Shown: positions 15,820 through 24,969, counted from the stretch's first letter. The stretch is DNA of 45,938 bases from Candidatus Omnitrophota bacterium (GCA_028703535.1 JAQVMQ010000004.1:1-45938), one strand, 5' to 3'. Notes: generated by a model from the sequence alone, not told the origin. A program made the numbers and translations.

Positions 15820-17592
15820 TTAGGCTTTAGGTAAAGTGAAGCTAAAAGTAGTCCCCTGCCCTTCAACGCTATGCACAGAAACTTCACCGCCATGAGCCTG
15901 AACAATATGTTTAACTATGGAAAGACCCAAGCCTGTCCCGCCGAGCTCTCTCGATCTGGCCTTATCGACACGATAAAAACGCTCAAATATACGCGGCAGG
16001 TCCTTTTCCGGTATACCAATACCTGTATCGGATATATCGACTCCCACAAAACTGCCACGCGCAAAAACCTTTACTATAATCTTTCCATTTTGCGAGTTAT
16101 ATTTCATCGCGTTATCCATGAGATTAAGTAAAACCTGGCTTATACGATCGTGGTCTATCAAAACATCCGGCATATCTGATGGAAAATCAATTTCAACAGA
16201 TATCCCTTTATCATCTATCTGTTTCTTTAGCCCGGAAAAAACTTTTGCTATTATAGGTCTCAATTTCTGAGGTTTGAATTCCATAATAAGATTGCCTGAC
16301 TCAATTTTAGAAAGATTCAATAAATCATCTATAAGGCTCGCCAGTCTATTAGAATCCGAAAGAATAATACTTAAAAAATCACGCGCATGAGCTTCGTCTT
16401 CCAGAGCCCCTGACAAAAGCGTCTCGGAATATCCTTTAATACTGGATACAGGTGTCCTTAACTCATGTGAAACATTTGCCACAAAATCACGCCTGACTTT
16501 TTCAAGATGTCTTAACTCCGTAACGTCATGAAACACAAGAACAGCACCATGTGCCTGGCCTGATTTTTTTATGGCAGTGGCGTGGACAAGTAAAATTTTT
16601 TCTTCAGGCACTAATGTAGATATTTCCGCAGAGATAAGCTCATCACAGGAAGTTAATACTTTATCTATGATTTCCTGTATTTGAATATTTCGTATTACCT
16701 CCATAAATCGTCTACCCACTGGTTCATCTTCGATCTTAAGGAAGTTCTTAAGTGCCTGGTTAACCAAAACAACGGAACCCGACATATCAACAACCATAAC
16801 CCCTTCAAACATACTCAAGAATACCGCCTCAAGCCGTGACCGGCTTTCGCTGATCTTTGAAATATTATTCTGCACTTGTTTAGACATATAATTAAAAGCC
16901 TTGGCAAGATCACCTAATTCATCATTTGACCTTATAAATATCTTTTTATGAAAATTGCCATGCGCGACATTTTGTGCCGCCCATGATATCTCACGTATAG
17001 GCCGTGATATATAACAAGAAACAAGATAACTTACCAAAACAGACAATCCAAAAGCCGCTAACAATGCGAAAACCAGTATCTTCCTTAATCTTCCCAGTAA
17101 TTGGTCAATTTCAGAAAGAGTAATTGATAAACGTATAACACCACTCGTTCCATTATTATTAAACAATGCTGCCATATAAAGAAAATCTTCTTTTATAGTT
17201 GTACTAAACCGTCGGCTTTCACCAAACCCGTCTTTTATGGCATTCTGCACCTCAGGCCGGTACAAATGGTTTTCCATCTCACCGAGCTTTTCTATTTGGA
17301 TCTCAGAATCTCCATAAACAGTACCGTCCAGGCCCATTATAGTAACCCTAAGCTCAAGATCATCTCCTATCTTATCAGCTACTTCATCAAGACTGTAAGA
17401 TAACGTGCCCTTTAAAGGAATATGTGAAAGATATGTTCTGGACAATGTGATTTGCTTGAAAACATTAGTTTTTATCCTTTTATAAGTATACTCTTTAAGA
17501 TTACCGCTTAGATAAAAAAATAAACTTAAAAGAACCGCCGCGTTTGTAAGTATGAAAAAAATCGTTATTTTCTTATGTATATTAAATCTCAA
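15820..17592 (-). CDS. phoR: Phosphate-regulon sensor histidine kinase PhoR
   Basis: A 590-aa membrane histidine kinase that senses phosphate status through Pst/PhoU and phosphorylates PhoB. Order: membrane helix (about 8-28), extracytoplasmic sensor domain to about 170, second helix (172-195), HAMP (with SRPIREIS), PAS domain (about 255-360), and a dimerisation/phosphoacceptor segment FVANVSHELRTPVSSI with the phospho-histidine near residue 375. The ATP-binding lobe has NLMDNAMKY, DTGIGIP and GTGLGLSIVKH. It starts at a TTG 2 bp after the phoB stop, with GAGGA as the ribosome-binding site. Confidence 0.93.
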   Translation of the reverse strand: MRFNIHKKITIFFILTNAAVLLSLFFYLSGNLKEYTYKRIKTNVFKQITLSRTYLSHIPLKGTLSYSLDEVADKIGDDLELRVTIMGLDGTVYGDSEIQIEKLGEMENHLYRPEVQNAIKDGFGESRRFSTTIKEDFLYMAALFNNNGTSGVIRLSITLSEIDQLLGRLRKILVFALLAAFGLSVLVSYLVSCYISRPIREISWAAQNVAHGNFHKKIFIRSNDELGDLAKAFNYMSKQVQNNISKISESRSRLEAVFLSMFEGVMVVDMSGSVVLVNQALKNFLKIEDEPVGRRFMEVIRNIQIQEIIDKVLTSCDELISAEISTLVPEEKILLVHATAIKKSGQAHGAVLVFHDVTELRHLEKVRRDFVANVSHELRTPVSSIKGYSETLLSGALEDEAHARDFLSIILSDSNRLASLIDDLLNLSKIESGNLIMEFKPQKLRPIIAKVFSGLKKQIDDKGISVEIDFPSDMPDVLIDHDRISQVLLNLMDNAMKYNSQNGKIIVKVFARGSFVGVDISDTGIGIPEKDLPRIFERFYRVDKARSRELGGTGLGLSIVKHIVQAHGGEVSVHSVEGQGTTFSFTLPKA

Positions 17593-17594
17593 AA

Positions 17595-18284
17595 TCAGTC
17601 CTCTTCACTAAACTTATATCCAATACCACGCACAGTTTCAATCAGCAATCCGGATTTGCCCAATTTTTCCCTTAATCTCTTAACATGCGTATCTATTGTG
17701 CGCGTACTTACATCAGAAGATATATCCCAAACATCTTCAAGAAGCCTATCTCTTGACTGGACTCTCCCTCGTCTTTTAATAAGTGTAACTAATAATTTAA
17801 ATTCAAATTGAGTTAACCGTGCTGTCTTTTTATCGACAGTAACCATATGACGCGGAATATCTATAGTAATTTTACCGGCAGTCATTATCTCTTTATCTAT
17901 TTCCTCTCTCTTGCCTCTCTTGAGTATAGCCTTAATTCTCAATATAAGTTCTCTGGGACTAAAAGGTTTTACAACATAATCATCGGCTCCCAACTCAAAC
18001 CCGACTATTTTGTCTATCTCTTCACCTTTTGCCGTAAGCATGATAACGGGAATAGCCGCCTTCTTTTTATCCTGCTTTACCTGCCTGCAAGTTTCAAGTC
18101 CATCGATTCCCGGGAGCATAATATCTAAAATTATAATATCTATCTGTTTATTATCCACTATTTCGAGCGCTTCTTCACCGGTAAAAGCAGAAAAACAGAT
18201 AAACCCTGCTTTTTCCAAGTTATACGCAACTAATCTTGATATATTCTTGTCATCTTCAACTACCAACACCTTGTGTCCTGACAT
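17595..18284 (-). CDS. phoB: Phosphate-regulon response regulator PhoB
   Basis: An OmpR-family response regulator of 229 aa. The receiver has acidic pocket E10-D11-D12, phosphoacceptor Asp in IIILDIMLPGIDG (about residue 54), Thr in VIMLTAKG and Lys in VVKPFSP. The C-terminal winged helix contains LTQFEFKLLVTL and TRTIDTHVKRLREKL. GGAGT precedes the ATG. A three-unit Pho box lies about 80 bp upstream, so the operon is probably autoregulated. Targets here would be pstSCAB-phoU and perhaps the porin. Confidence 0.93.
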   Translation of the reverse strand: MSGHKVLVVEDDKNISRLVAYNLEKAGFICFSAFTGEEALEIVDNKQIDIIILDIMLPGIDGLETCRQVKQDKKKAAIPVIMLTAKGEEIDKIVGFELGADDYVVKPFSPRELILRIKAILKRGKREEIDKEIMTAGKITIDIPRHMVTVDKKTARLTQFEFKLLVTLIKRRGRVQSRDRLLEDVWDISSDVSTRTIDTHVKRLREKLGKSGLLIETVRGIGYKFSEED

Positions 18285-18362
18285 ATAAATACTCCTTATA
18301 AATCACAAACAAATTATTATTCTCTAAGACTCTGAAAATATACAATAAAAAAGCAAAATCAA

Positions 18363-18391
18363 AGTTACAAATCTGTGAATTTCCTGTGACT
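18363..18391 (-). promoter_or_regulatory. Three-unit Pho box upstream of phoB
   Basis: On the minus strand the units GTCACA, TTCACA and GTAACT recur at exact 11-bp steps. They lie about 80 bp upstream of phoB. The spacing and unit wording agree with the pstS box. Confidence 0.65.
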
Positions 18392-18601
18392 TTTAGTCAT
18401 AAACTATTAATTTGATTATATCTTAAATATATTATGAACACAAAGAAGAAAAAACAGCAAAGATCAACAGACGACAAATAACAAAAAATATAAATAGCCG
18501 TTAACCTTTTACCAATTCACATTACATGTCAATAAAGACCGGCTAACGTTTCGGCAGGAAACAAAATATTGAATGATAAAAAATAACAATACTAAATTAT
18601 T

Positions 18602-18627
18602 AAAGGCGGACACACTGGCCCGCCTTT
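18602..18627. terminator. Rho-independent terminator (bidirectional)
   Basis: The 8-bp perfect stem AAAGGCGG/CCGCCTTT with a 10-nt loop is flanked by A and T runs on both sides. It lies just after the minus-strand gene ending at 18664 and would insulate it from phoB. Confidence 0.65.
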
Positions 18628-18663
18628 TAATATACTTAAAAATATAATATTGATGTATTCTTA

Positions 18664-19080
18664 TTACTGAACTCCAAACTCTCCTTCAGGCATCTCGTGG
18701 GAATAATCTTCCTGCGGGATATCTTCGTACCCTTCATCAAACCCGACATCTTCCTCATACGAATCTTGATAATCATACTCATAGTCCGTAAGCATAATAC
18801 CATCCGGAGTCTTTTCGCCATATATCTTTACCGGATCACCTACTTCCAAATAAGAATTTTCAATAAAATCCTGACCGGTGAAGATTTTTACCGGCTCACT
18901 CCCGTCATTAACAACAATATAATTTCCATCTGTAACAATCTCAACAACTTCTCCGCGCATGGAAACCAGATTATCCGTTTCACCCGTCCCCTCACTCACA
19001 ACATCCTGGCCATAAACCAGCAATGATCCGGAAAGCAGAAAAGAAAAGACCATGACTTTAAAAAAAATAGCCTTAAACAC
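18664..19080 (-). CDS. Secreted small protein with acidic tail, unknown function
   Basis: No family recognised. It is 138 aa from a GTG at 19080 with AAGGAGG well placed; an ATG at 19053 is the alternative. A signal peptide spans about residues 1-24 (cut near VYG-QD). The mature part begins with a beta-rich segment (about 38-95) with RGEVVEI, NYIVVNDG, VKIFTG and GDPVKIYGEKTPDGIMLTDYEYDY-type wording, like the small OB-fold or DUF5666-type periplasmic domains. The last 40 residues are strongly acidic and Tyr-rich. It could bind cations at the cell surface; this is inference only. Confidence 0.75.
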   Translation of the reverse strand: MFKAIFFKVMVFSFLLSGSLLVYGQDVVSEGTGETDNLVSMRGEVVEIVTDGNYIVVNDGSEPVKIFTGQDFIENSYLEVGDPVKIYGEKTPDGIMLTDYEYDYQDSYEEDVGFDEGYEDIPQEDYSHEMPEGEFGVQ

Positions 19081-19116
19081 TATTGCCTCCTTTTTCTCAA
19101 AAAATATATCTCAATA

Positions 19117-19317
19117 TCAATAATCACTATATTCCTCATCTTCATAATCAGAACTGTTATAATCACTCCTTACTTTTTCAAGGCGTATAGGCTCAAGAGA
19201 TACAACTTTAAGATCCGTATAACAATCCGGACAATACGTTGTATCACCTTCCTCTAATCCTTCTTCAAAATCAAATCTTTCACCGCATACCGGACACTTG
19301 ACCTTCTTTTCAGCCAT
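19117..19317 (-). CDS. Small zinc-ribbon protein resembling LysW
   Basis: A 66-aa protein with two knuckles CPVCG (8-12) and CPDC (29-32), then the LysW-like continuation DLKVVSLEPIRLEKV and an acidic C-terminus. LysW proteins carry lysine or arginine biosynthetic intermediates on a C-terminal EDWGE tail. Here the tail ends EEYSDY, so the carrier function is doubtful and no lysX, lysZ or similar gene is nearby. GGAGG precedes the ATG. It may simply be a zinc-binding structural or regulatory mini-protein. Confidence 0.75.
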   Translation of the reverse strand: MAEKKVKCPVCGERFDFEEGLEEGDTTYCPDCYTDLKVVSLEPIRLEKVRSDYNSSDYEDEEYSDY

Positions 19318-19546
19318 AAATCCTCCTTTTTGTTGTTTATTACGCTGAAGCCCATGCCATTATTAATAACCAAACCCGATATTTCAATACTACCCAAAAC
19401 TATATGCCTATATTCTCATATACTCATATTCTATCTAATATTTATTAACACTCCGCATCAAAACTGTCAATATTTTTTTGATTATTATCAATTTGATTTA
19501 TTGGATCTTAAGAAAGACAAAAACAGATATCAAAAAAAACCTTATT

Positions 19547-19855
19547 TTATAAAGCTTTTTTATCATTAGTGAAAATGTCTAAATGCGAGAACTTAAAAAT
19601 AAGAAATTTAAGAATATCGCCCTGAAAAGAAGACAGATTTAATCTATAATAAATAAAATTACCCTCTCTGCGGTCTATTACTATCTTTAACAAACGCAGT
19701 CTTATAAGATGTTTTGATATCGTAGGCTGAGACTTTTTTAATATTCGGCAAATCTCTTTTACCGTAAGCTCTTTTTTTGATAAAAGATTTATTATCCTTA
19801 ACCGTGTATCATCGCCAAGCGCTTTTAGAATCTGTCTTAAATTTTTAACATCCAT
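19547..19855 (-). CDS. ArsR/SmtB-family transcriptional regulator
   Basis: A 102-aa winged-helix protein. LKALGDDTRLRIINLL at the start and the recognition helix region KKSQPTISKHLIRLRLLKIV are typical of ArsR regulators, followed by a wing (REGNFIYYRL). The metal-binding ELCVCDL motif is replaced by EICRIL, so the signal is not the usual alpha-3 metal site. It follows treT by about 50 bp in the same direction and ends in a Lys-rich tail. Confidence 0.9.
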   Translation of the reverse strand: MDVKNLRQILKALGDDTRLRIINLLSKKELTVKEICRILKKSQPTISKHLIRLRLLKIVIDRREGNFIYYRLNLSSFQGDILKFLIFKFSHLDIFTNDKKAL

Positions 19856-19904
19856 TTATTACCATTTTCATAATAACACCTAAAAAAATAATTAATTTTA
19901 GATA

Positions 19905-21113
19905 TTAGATATTGAGCATTTTGATCATCAAGGCAAGATAATCACATAAATGCCGAGTTATAAGAAAATTGCGCCGAATATATTCTTTGGCATTTTCGCC
20001 TAACTCATTTAAGGCAAGAGGGTTATTAAGTAAATATCTTATTCTATACGCGCAACCCTCAATAGAGTTAACAGTATATCCCGTACGGCCGTAAACTATC
20101 TGAACATTTATTCCACCGACAGCACCGCCAATAACAGGCTTACCTTTCCACATACCTTCCGCAACCGTAAGCCCAAAACCTTCTTTAACAGATTTTTGTA
20201 ATATTATTGTGGCAGCCCGCTGAAAAGCGTTTATCTCTAAATTAGCATCCGGCGGAAGGTCCAGAACAAATATATCTTTATCGTTACCCGCCGCTTCTTT
20301 AACTTCGTTCAATACCTGTAACCCTTCGGGATCATCAGTCGCTCCGCCTCCGGCAAGAACGAGACAACATTCATTATGTTTTTTAACAAGCTCATAAGCT
20401 TTTATTACACCCAAAGGATCTTTGAATCTATCAAAGCGAGAAACCTGCAATATAATGGGCTTATCTCTCGGGATAGCATATTTATCCAAAACTGAATTAA
20501 TTTGTGCCCGCGGCAATTCTTTATTTTTATCGCTCAACGGATCAATTGACGGATAGACTAAAAACTGAGGTATCGCAAGTTTTTGCGCGAAACTCGGCAA
20601 AGAAAAAATAGCACCATCATAGCGCGCGACGTATTCTCTCAAAAAATTCCACACTTTTCTGTTCGGCCGTGAAACATCAATATGACACCGCCATAACCAT
20701 TTGGCCTTTTTGGGTTTTTTATAAATAAAAGCCGCCGGCTGCGGATCATGGATAATCGCAACATCTGAATCAAAAGAAATATTCCTGGCATTTTTCTGAT
20801 TAACTTTTTTGTATTCGTTAAACATCTCATCAGTTATGATCTGAGGCTGCCCTTGAAGAGCATTATGAAAACTTTTTGTTGTTTGATAAAACAACGGTGT
20901 ACCCTGTATAATTTCCCATCGTGTTTGAATACCCAGATTATTAAATAACGGCACTAACCTCAACAGCATTTCGGCCACACCACCGCCCAACTTAGTAGAA
21001 TTAACATGCAATAACGATCTGCCCTTTAACCTATTCACCAAGTTATAAATAAGGTCTATTGTTCCCTTAGGCGCTATATCACGATATGAATCTATTGTTA
21101 TCTCTGTCTTCAT
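19905..21113 (-). CDS. treT: Trehalose synthase TreT-type glycosyltransferase (GT4)
   Basis: A GT4 retaining glycosyltransferase of 402 aa that would make trehalose from a nucleotide-glucose and glucose. The N-terminal domain has HVNSTKLGGGVAEML and HDPQPAAFIY followed by WLWRCHID, close to known TreT proteins. The C-terminal domain has LQVSRFDRFKDP and the donor-binding EGFGLTVAEGMWKGKPVIG (an E-x7-E motif). It overlaps the DUF5752 gene by 4 bp, a pairing I associate with TreT in several phyla. The sugar donor cannot be fixed from sequence. Trehalose would serve as an osmolyte or reserve. Confidence 0.85.
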   Translation of the reverse strand: MKTEITIDSYRDIAPKGTIDLIYNLVNRLKGRSLLHVNSTKLGGGVAEMLLRLVPLFNNLGIQTRWEIIQGTPLFYQTTKSFHNALQGQPQIITDEMFNEYKKVNQKNARNISFDSDVAIIHDPQPAAFIYKKPKKAKWLWRCHIDVSRPNRKVWNFLREYVARYDGAIFSLPSFAQKLAIPQFLVYPSIDPLSDKNKELPRAQINSVLDKYAIPRDKPIILQVSRFDRFKDPLGVIKAYELVKKHNECCLVLAGGGATDDPEGLQVLNEVKEAAGNDKDIFVLDLPPDANLEINAFQRAATIILQKSVKEGFGLTVAEGMWKGKPVIGGAVGGINVQIVYGRTGYTVNSIEGCAYRIRYLLNNPLALNELGENAKEYIRRNFLITRHLCDYLALMIKMLNI

Positions 21114-21751
21114 AATTCTTTCTCACATAAATCAAGTAATTTAGCCCTTAAACCCTCAAGACTGTACATATAGCTGTCTATACTTTCAATCTTATCGGCA
21201 AGATCTTTTTTCCCTAAAACTTCTTCAAGCCATATAGAAAAATCACTTCTGCCTTTTCTATCGCGAATACGGGCTTCAAAAACGTGATTATAAACTGCGC
21301 TTGTATCTATATCACGCAAAGCATTACAAAATTCAGATAAACTGCCGGCCTTAACTCCGGTCTGAACTTGAATTATCTTAGACTGCATAAAATAAAACGG
21401 CTGACCATGCACAACACCTGGAACAACTTTAATCTGAGACAGGTGATCATCAATTATCTCAATAAGCCTTATTCTTACATCCTCTATCCCTTTATCTCCA
21501 TACGGAGAGACTTCGGCAAGTTTCTCGCCCAAAACTCTGTCCCTAACCTGCACAACGACCCATGTCGCGAAATCATTAGGATAGACACCTGCTATATAAG
21601 GATGCCTTAAAAAATAGCTGTGCATGTGACAATAAATAGAATCGCTCGGGACTTCTTCAATAAGCTCCATAAGCCGCTGTTCATCTTCAGCTTTCTGACC
21701 GAGAAGCTCCTTTATTTCCATACACCCCGTAAAATAAAATTCCTGCATCAT
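21110..21751 (-). CDS. DUF5752-type protein paired with TreT
   Basis: This 213-aa protein lies directly upstream of treT (4-bp overlap). Recognisable blocks are YCHMHSYFLRHP, NDFATWV and the C-terminal segment SDFSIWLEEVLGK. No catalytic motif or membrane segment is visible. Its function is unknown; fixed linkage suggests it regulates or partners TreT. GGAGGG abuts the first ATG, so the second ATG (21748) is the better-spaced start. Confidence 0.75.
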   Translation of the reverse strand: MMQEFYFTGCMEIKELLGQKAEDEQRLMELIEEVPSDSIYCHMHSYFLRHPYIAGVYPNDFATWVVVQVRDRVLGEKLAEVSPYGDKGIEDVRIRLIEIIDDHLSQIKVVPGVVHGQPFYFMQSKIIQVQTGVKAGSLSEFCNALRDIDTSAVYNHVFEARIRDRKGRSDFSIWLEEVLGKKDLADKIESIDSYMYSLEGLRAKLLDLCEKEL

Positions 21752-21853
21752 CCCTCCAAAAATAATTAAAACATATTAATTCATTATATACTAACTATAT
21801 AATATTCAAAAACATAAAATATAAAATTAATTTCTAAAGAATTATAGATAAGA

Positions 21854-22741
21854 CTATTTAGATAAAATATAGTGACATATCTTATCCCATATATTTTTTA
21901 TACTTGCAGTAATATCCTCATTACAGTATTCAACGATAGTTTTTCTATTAACCATAGCTTCGACTACGATTTTATTAAATTCGATCTTCCCGGCAAACGC
22001 TATGTTTTCTTCCTGGCAATATCTCTCTATTTGTTCAGTCACATCAACATTAAGATCATACTTATTAACTACCATAATAACAGAAACATTGAAATGACGC
22101 GCAACGGCAACAACCCTTTGAGCATCATGCAACCCCGACAAAGTCGGTTCCGTAACTATTACAGCACAATCAACACCTGATAACGATGCTATAACAGGAC
22201 ATCCTATGCCCGGTGAGCCGTCGATTATTATCCAGTCAGAATTGTTTTTTTCAGCTATCCTTTTCGACTGCTCTCTTACAAGGGTAACAAGTTTACCGGA
22301 GTTTTCTTCAGCTATTCCAAGTTTGGCATGAACCATAATCCCAAATCTAGTCTCTGAAATAAACCATTGGCCGGATAGATTCTCTTTCATCTCTATAGCT
22401 TGTTCAGGACAGGCATTAGCGCAGAATGAACATCCCTCACAAGAAACCGTATCAACCGTAAAATCTTTGGATATAGCGTCAAAACGGCATAATCTTTCGC
22501 ATAGTCCGCATTGAATACATTTATCTTTATCTATAAAAGCTGTTACGCCGCTTTTAAAATCATGCTTCTCCTTAACATCAGGGCTAAGCAATAAATGCAA
22601 ATCAGCCGCATCAACATCACAATCCGCCATAACAACTTTATTATCTCCAGGATTTAAACCAGCCGACAATGCTGCCAAAGAAGCCGTAAAAACTGTTTTA
22701 CCTGTCCCGCCTTTCCCACTTATTACTACTAATTGTTTCAT
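21854..22741 (-). CDS. MinD/Mrp-type ATPase with embedded ferredoxin domain (1)
   Basis: A 295-aa P-loop ATPase of the MinD/Mrp class. The deviant Walker A is SGKGGTGKT (8-16). A double [4Fe-4S] ferredoxin is inserted at about 62-115 (CIQCGLCERLC and CEGCSFCANAC). The switch region DGSPGIGCP follows. Such ATPases occur in pairs with NifX-like proteins, as in the Desulfovibrio orange-protein locus, and are thought to handle Fe-S or Mo-Fe-S clusters. It overlaps the upstream paralogue by 4 bp and is the last gene of the fur-led operon. Confidence 0.9.
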   Translation of the reverse strand: MKQLVVISGKGGTGKTVFTASLAALSAGLNPGDNKVVMADCDVDAADLHLLLSPDVKEKHDFKSGVTAFIDKDKCIQCGLCERLCRFDAISKDFTVDTVSCEGCSFCANACPEQAIEMKENLSGQWFISETRFGIMVHAKLGIAEENSGKLVTLVREQSKRIAEKNNSDWIIIDGSPGIGCPVIASLSGVDCAVIVTEPTLSGLHDAQRVVAVARHFNVSVIMVVNKYDLNVDVTEQIERYCQEENIAFAGKIEFNKIVVEAMVNRKTIVEYCNEDITASIKNIWDKICHYILSK

Positions 22742-23571
22742 GCGATAGTCTCTTTTATTTTACCTAACAACACTAAGAACATATCTTTATATTCTGGAAA
22801 ACACCTTACAAAAGGTTCGCCTTTAGAATAAGCTCTCGCGATATCTTTATTAAAAGGTATTTTCATTAAAATAGGAATCTTTTCTTCAATACAATATTTA
22901 TCCGTTTTATCATCTCCCAGATCCGAACGATTAACAACAACTCCAAAGGGTATTCTTACTTTCCGCAAGACTTCTACTGCCAGCATCAAATCATTCAAGC
23001 CAAAAGGTGTCGGTTCAGTTACCAAAACACAAAAATCGCTCCCAGCTATTGAAGATATAACTGGACATGATGTACCCGGCGGTGAGTCTATAATATTCAC
23101 TCTGTCATTTTTAATATGTTTCTTAACAACACGAATAACCGGCGGCGCCATCGCCTGACCTATGTTAAGCCTGCCATGGACAAACCCTATCTCGTTGATA
23201 GAACCTTCTTCAATAATACCTATTTCTTTATCTACTTCTTTTATAGCTCCTTGCGGACAAAAATAACTGCAAGCTCCACAGCCATGACAAAGTTCGGGAA
23301 AGACTAGCACAGTATCTCCCAATATGGCTAAAGCATTATACGCACAAACATCTTTGCACTTACCGCACGCATTGCACTTTTCTTTATCTATCTCCGGAAC
23401 AGGAATGAAAACCTTTTCCTTGCTTTTAATTTCCGGCTTAATAAAAATATGCGCGTTCGGCTCTTCGACATCACAATCTAAAATGTTCGCGTCCTTAATA
23501 GACAGGGCAAGATTGACCGCCACCGTAGTCTTACCTGTTCCGCCTTTGCCGCTTGCTATCGAAATTATCAT
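22738..23571 (-). CDS. MinD/Mrp-type ATPase with embedded ferredoxin domain (2)
   Basis: A 277-aa paralogue of the next gene. Walker A is SGKGGTGKTT (7-16). Inserted ferredoxin clusters are CNACGKCKDVC and CHGCGACSYFC (about 66-105). DSPPGTSCP is the switch region. The two ATPases probably form a heterodimer bound to the membrane or to cluster-loaded partners; the NifX-like proteins encoded just upstream are likely partners. It starts 4 bp after the methyltransferase stop. Confidence 0.9.
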   Translation of the reverse strand: MIISIASGKGGTGKTTVAVNLALSIKDANILDCDVEEPNAHIFIKPEIKSKEKVFIPVPEIDKEKCNACGKCKDVCAYNALAILGDTVLVFPELCHGCGACSYFCPQGAIKEVDKEIGIIEEGSINEIGFVHGRLNIGQAMAPPVIRVVKKHIKNDRVNIIDSPPGTSCPVISSIAGSDFCVLVTEPTPFGLNDLMLAVEVLRKVRIPFGVVVNRSDLGDDKTDKYCIEEKIPILMKIPFNKDIARAYSKGEPFVRCFPEYKDMFLVLLGKIKETIA

Positions 23572-23575
23572 AATT

Positions 23576-24172
23576 TTATCTTTCCGCTATAAAAATATCC
23601 TGAAATTTACCCTTATATTTCTTAATCGAAAAATTTTTCTCTTTAAGATACATAAAAAAATTATTTAAACTTATACCCTGTATGTCGTGCTTCTCACCTC
23701 TAGCGCTATGCATTTCATCAATTATTTTAAAGCCTTTTTCATTAAACTCACTAATCGCTATACGCCCTTTAGTCTCCAACACTCTTATAAGCTCATCAGC
23801 AGCTTTAAATGGCTCCGTCAAATGATGCAAAGTATTAAGCGATACTATTACATCAAAACTATCGTCGGTAAAACTCAAATTACACACATCTTCAATTAAG
23901 AAAGCTACATGTTTTTCTAATTTAAAAAACTTTAAATATTCTTTCGCTTTAAGCTGTACATTTTTTTGTATATCAATAGTTATAAAACTATATCCGTTTC
24001 GCGCTAATTCGAGAGTCAAGTTCCCCCTACCTGTCCCAACTTCAAGTATCTTACCTGATAAAGGTAATATTTTATTTAGAAAATATTTACGCTCTTTTTC
24101 AACATCATAGCCCAACGCCTTATATTTATCAGCTTTTTCATTATATTCTTTCAGAATATCCTTACTATTCAT
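23576..24172 (-). CDS. Class I SAM-dependent methyltransferase
   Basis: A Rossmann-type methyltransferase of 198 aa from the ATG at 24172, where AAGG lies upstream. An in-frame TTG at 24202 overlaps the previous gene and lacks a ribosome-binding site. Motif I is ILEVGTGRGNLTLELA, an acidic residue ends strand 2 (FITIDIQ), and motif IV is FDVIVSLNTLHHL. The substrate is unknown. Its place inside the NifX/MinD operon hints at modification of a small molecule or cluster precursor, but this is inference. Confidence 0.85.
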   Translation of the reverse strand: MNSKDILKEYNEKADKYKALGYDVEKERKYFLNKILPLSGKILEVGTGRGNLTLELARNGYSFITIDIQKNVQLKAKEYLKFFKLEKHVAFLIEDVCNLSFTDDSFDVIVSLNTLHHLTEPFKAADELIRVLETKGRIAISEFNEKGFKIIDEMHSARGEKHDIQGISLNNFFMYLKEKNFSIKKYKGKFQDIFIAER

Positions 24173-24188
24173 AATTTTCTGCCTTAAA

Positions 24189-24554
24189 TTACTTAGACCC
24201 AAAATGTGAATCTACGCTGGGCCCATCACTGCTATTGTATTCTCCGTTTTTATATTTCTCCACAACCTCATTTACAATGCCATTCACTCCGGTAAAAACC
24301 TCTATACCCGCGGCACTTAAAACACTAAAAGCATTAGGACCTACATTCCCGGTTAAAACAATTTTTACCCCTTTATCGGCTATAAACTGCCCGGCCTGTA
24401 TTCCCGCACCACCTGAAGCGCTGATAGCCAAATTATCCAAACTTTCAAATTCCAAAGTATCCGTATCAACCAAAATAAAATATCGGCATCTGCCAAATCT
24501 CGGATCAACCTGGGCATTCAAATCAGCCCCTTGTGAAGTTACACAGACTTTCAT
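24189..24554 (-). CDS. NifX/NifB-C-terminal-like (dinitrogenase Fe-Mo cofactor family) protein 1
   Basis: A 121-aa single-domain protein of the family that includes NifX, NifY, the NifB C-terminus and the orange protein ORP. Typical features are the Asp-Pro-Arg-Phe-Gly-Arg-Cys motif (DPRFGRC, about 17-23), the strand YFILVDTDTLEF, and GVKIVLTGNVGPNA. Family members bind metal-sulfur clusters in transit. There is no nitrogenase gene here, so a housekeeping cluster carrier is more likely than nitrogen fixation. AGGAGG precedes the ATG. Confidence 0.9.
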   Translation of the reverse strand: MKVCVTSQGADLNAQVDPRFGRCRYFILVDTDTLEFESLDNLAISASGGAGIQAGQFIADKGVKIVLTGNVGPNAFSVLSAAGIEVFTGVNGIVNEVVEKYKNGEYNSSDGPSVDSHFGSK

Positions 24555-24570
24555 ATCTTCCTCCTTTTAC

Positions 24571-24969
24571 TTAGTGATCACATTCATCTTTTTCAGGATG
24601 ACTGCACTCCGTCTTATCCAACCCATATCCCTTTCCATCCCCCGGCTTACAAAGGCTTTCACCACCTTTTAAATTACCGGCAATAAGCTCATTTAACACA
24701 TCGTCTACTTTACCTGAAATCCCCATAACAGTTTTTATAGCCTGGTCGGCAAACAACATCTGAGCACGCATCCCCATACCACCGGCTATAATTATATTAA
24801 CATCTCTCTCTTTTAAAAATACCGGTAAAAAACCAGGATGATGCCCCGGGTTAGCAATAACTTCTTTTTTTACAATTTTGTTTTCTTCAACATCAATAAT
24901 AGTAAACTCCGGACAACGTCCGAAATGCGCCGAAACCATGTCTCCATCAGTAGAAATCGCCACTTTCAT
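24571..24969 (-). CDS. NifX/NifB-C-terminal-like protein 2, Cys/His-rich tail
   Basis: A second member of the family, 132 aa from the ATG at 24969, chosen because GGAGG sits 5-6 nt upstream. The core has SAHFGRCPEFTI, DVNIIIAGGMGMRAQ and GISGKVDDVLNE. The tail adds ECSHPEKDECDH, a likely metal site absent from its neighbour. Its ribosome-binding site can be paired into a hairpin with the last unit of repeat array 1. Confidence 0.9.
   Translation of the reverse strand: MKVAISTDGDMVSAHFGRCPEFTIIDVEENKIVKKEVIANPGHHPGFLPVFLKERDVNIIIAGGMGMRAQMLFADQAIKTVMGISGKVDDVLNELIAGNLKGGESLCKPGDGKGYGLDKTECSHPEKDECDH

Larger units (their letters stand above)
18285..18663. other. Spacer with phoB promoter region and a terminator
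   Basis: About 380 bp. It contains the Pho box at 18363-18391 and the hairpin terminator at 18602-18627. Between them (18420-18600) is AT-rich sequence with no gene I can support; a plus-strand 15-codon ORF starting near 18434 has no ribosome-binding site. Confidence 0.6.

Noticed and set aside
24173-24202. TTG start of the methyltransferase
   Set aside because: It overlaps the NifX-like gene and lacks a ribosome-binding site; the ATG at 24172 is preferred.
24189-24969. Nitrogen fixation locus
   Set aside because: NifX-like domains alone are not evidence of nitrogenase; no nifH, nifD, nifK, nifE, nifN or full-length nifB is present.
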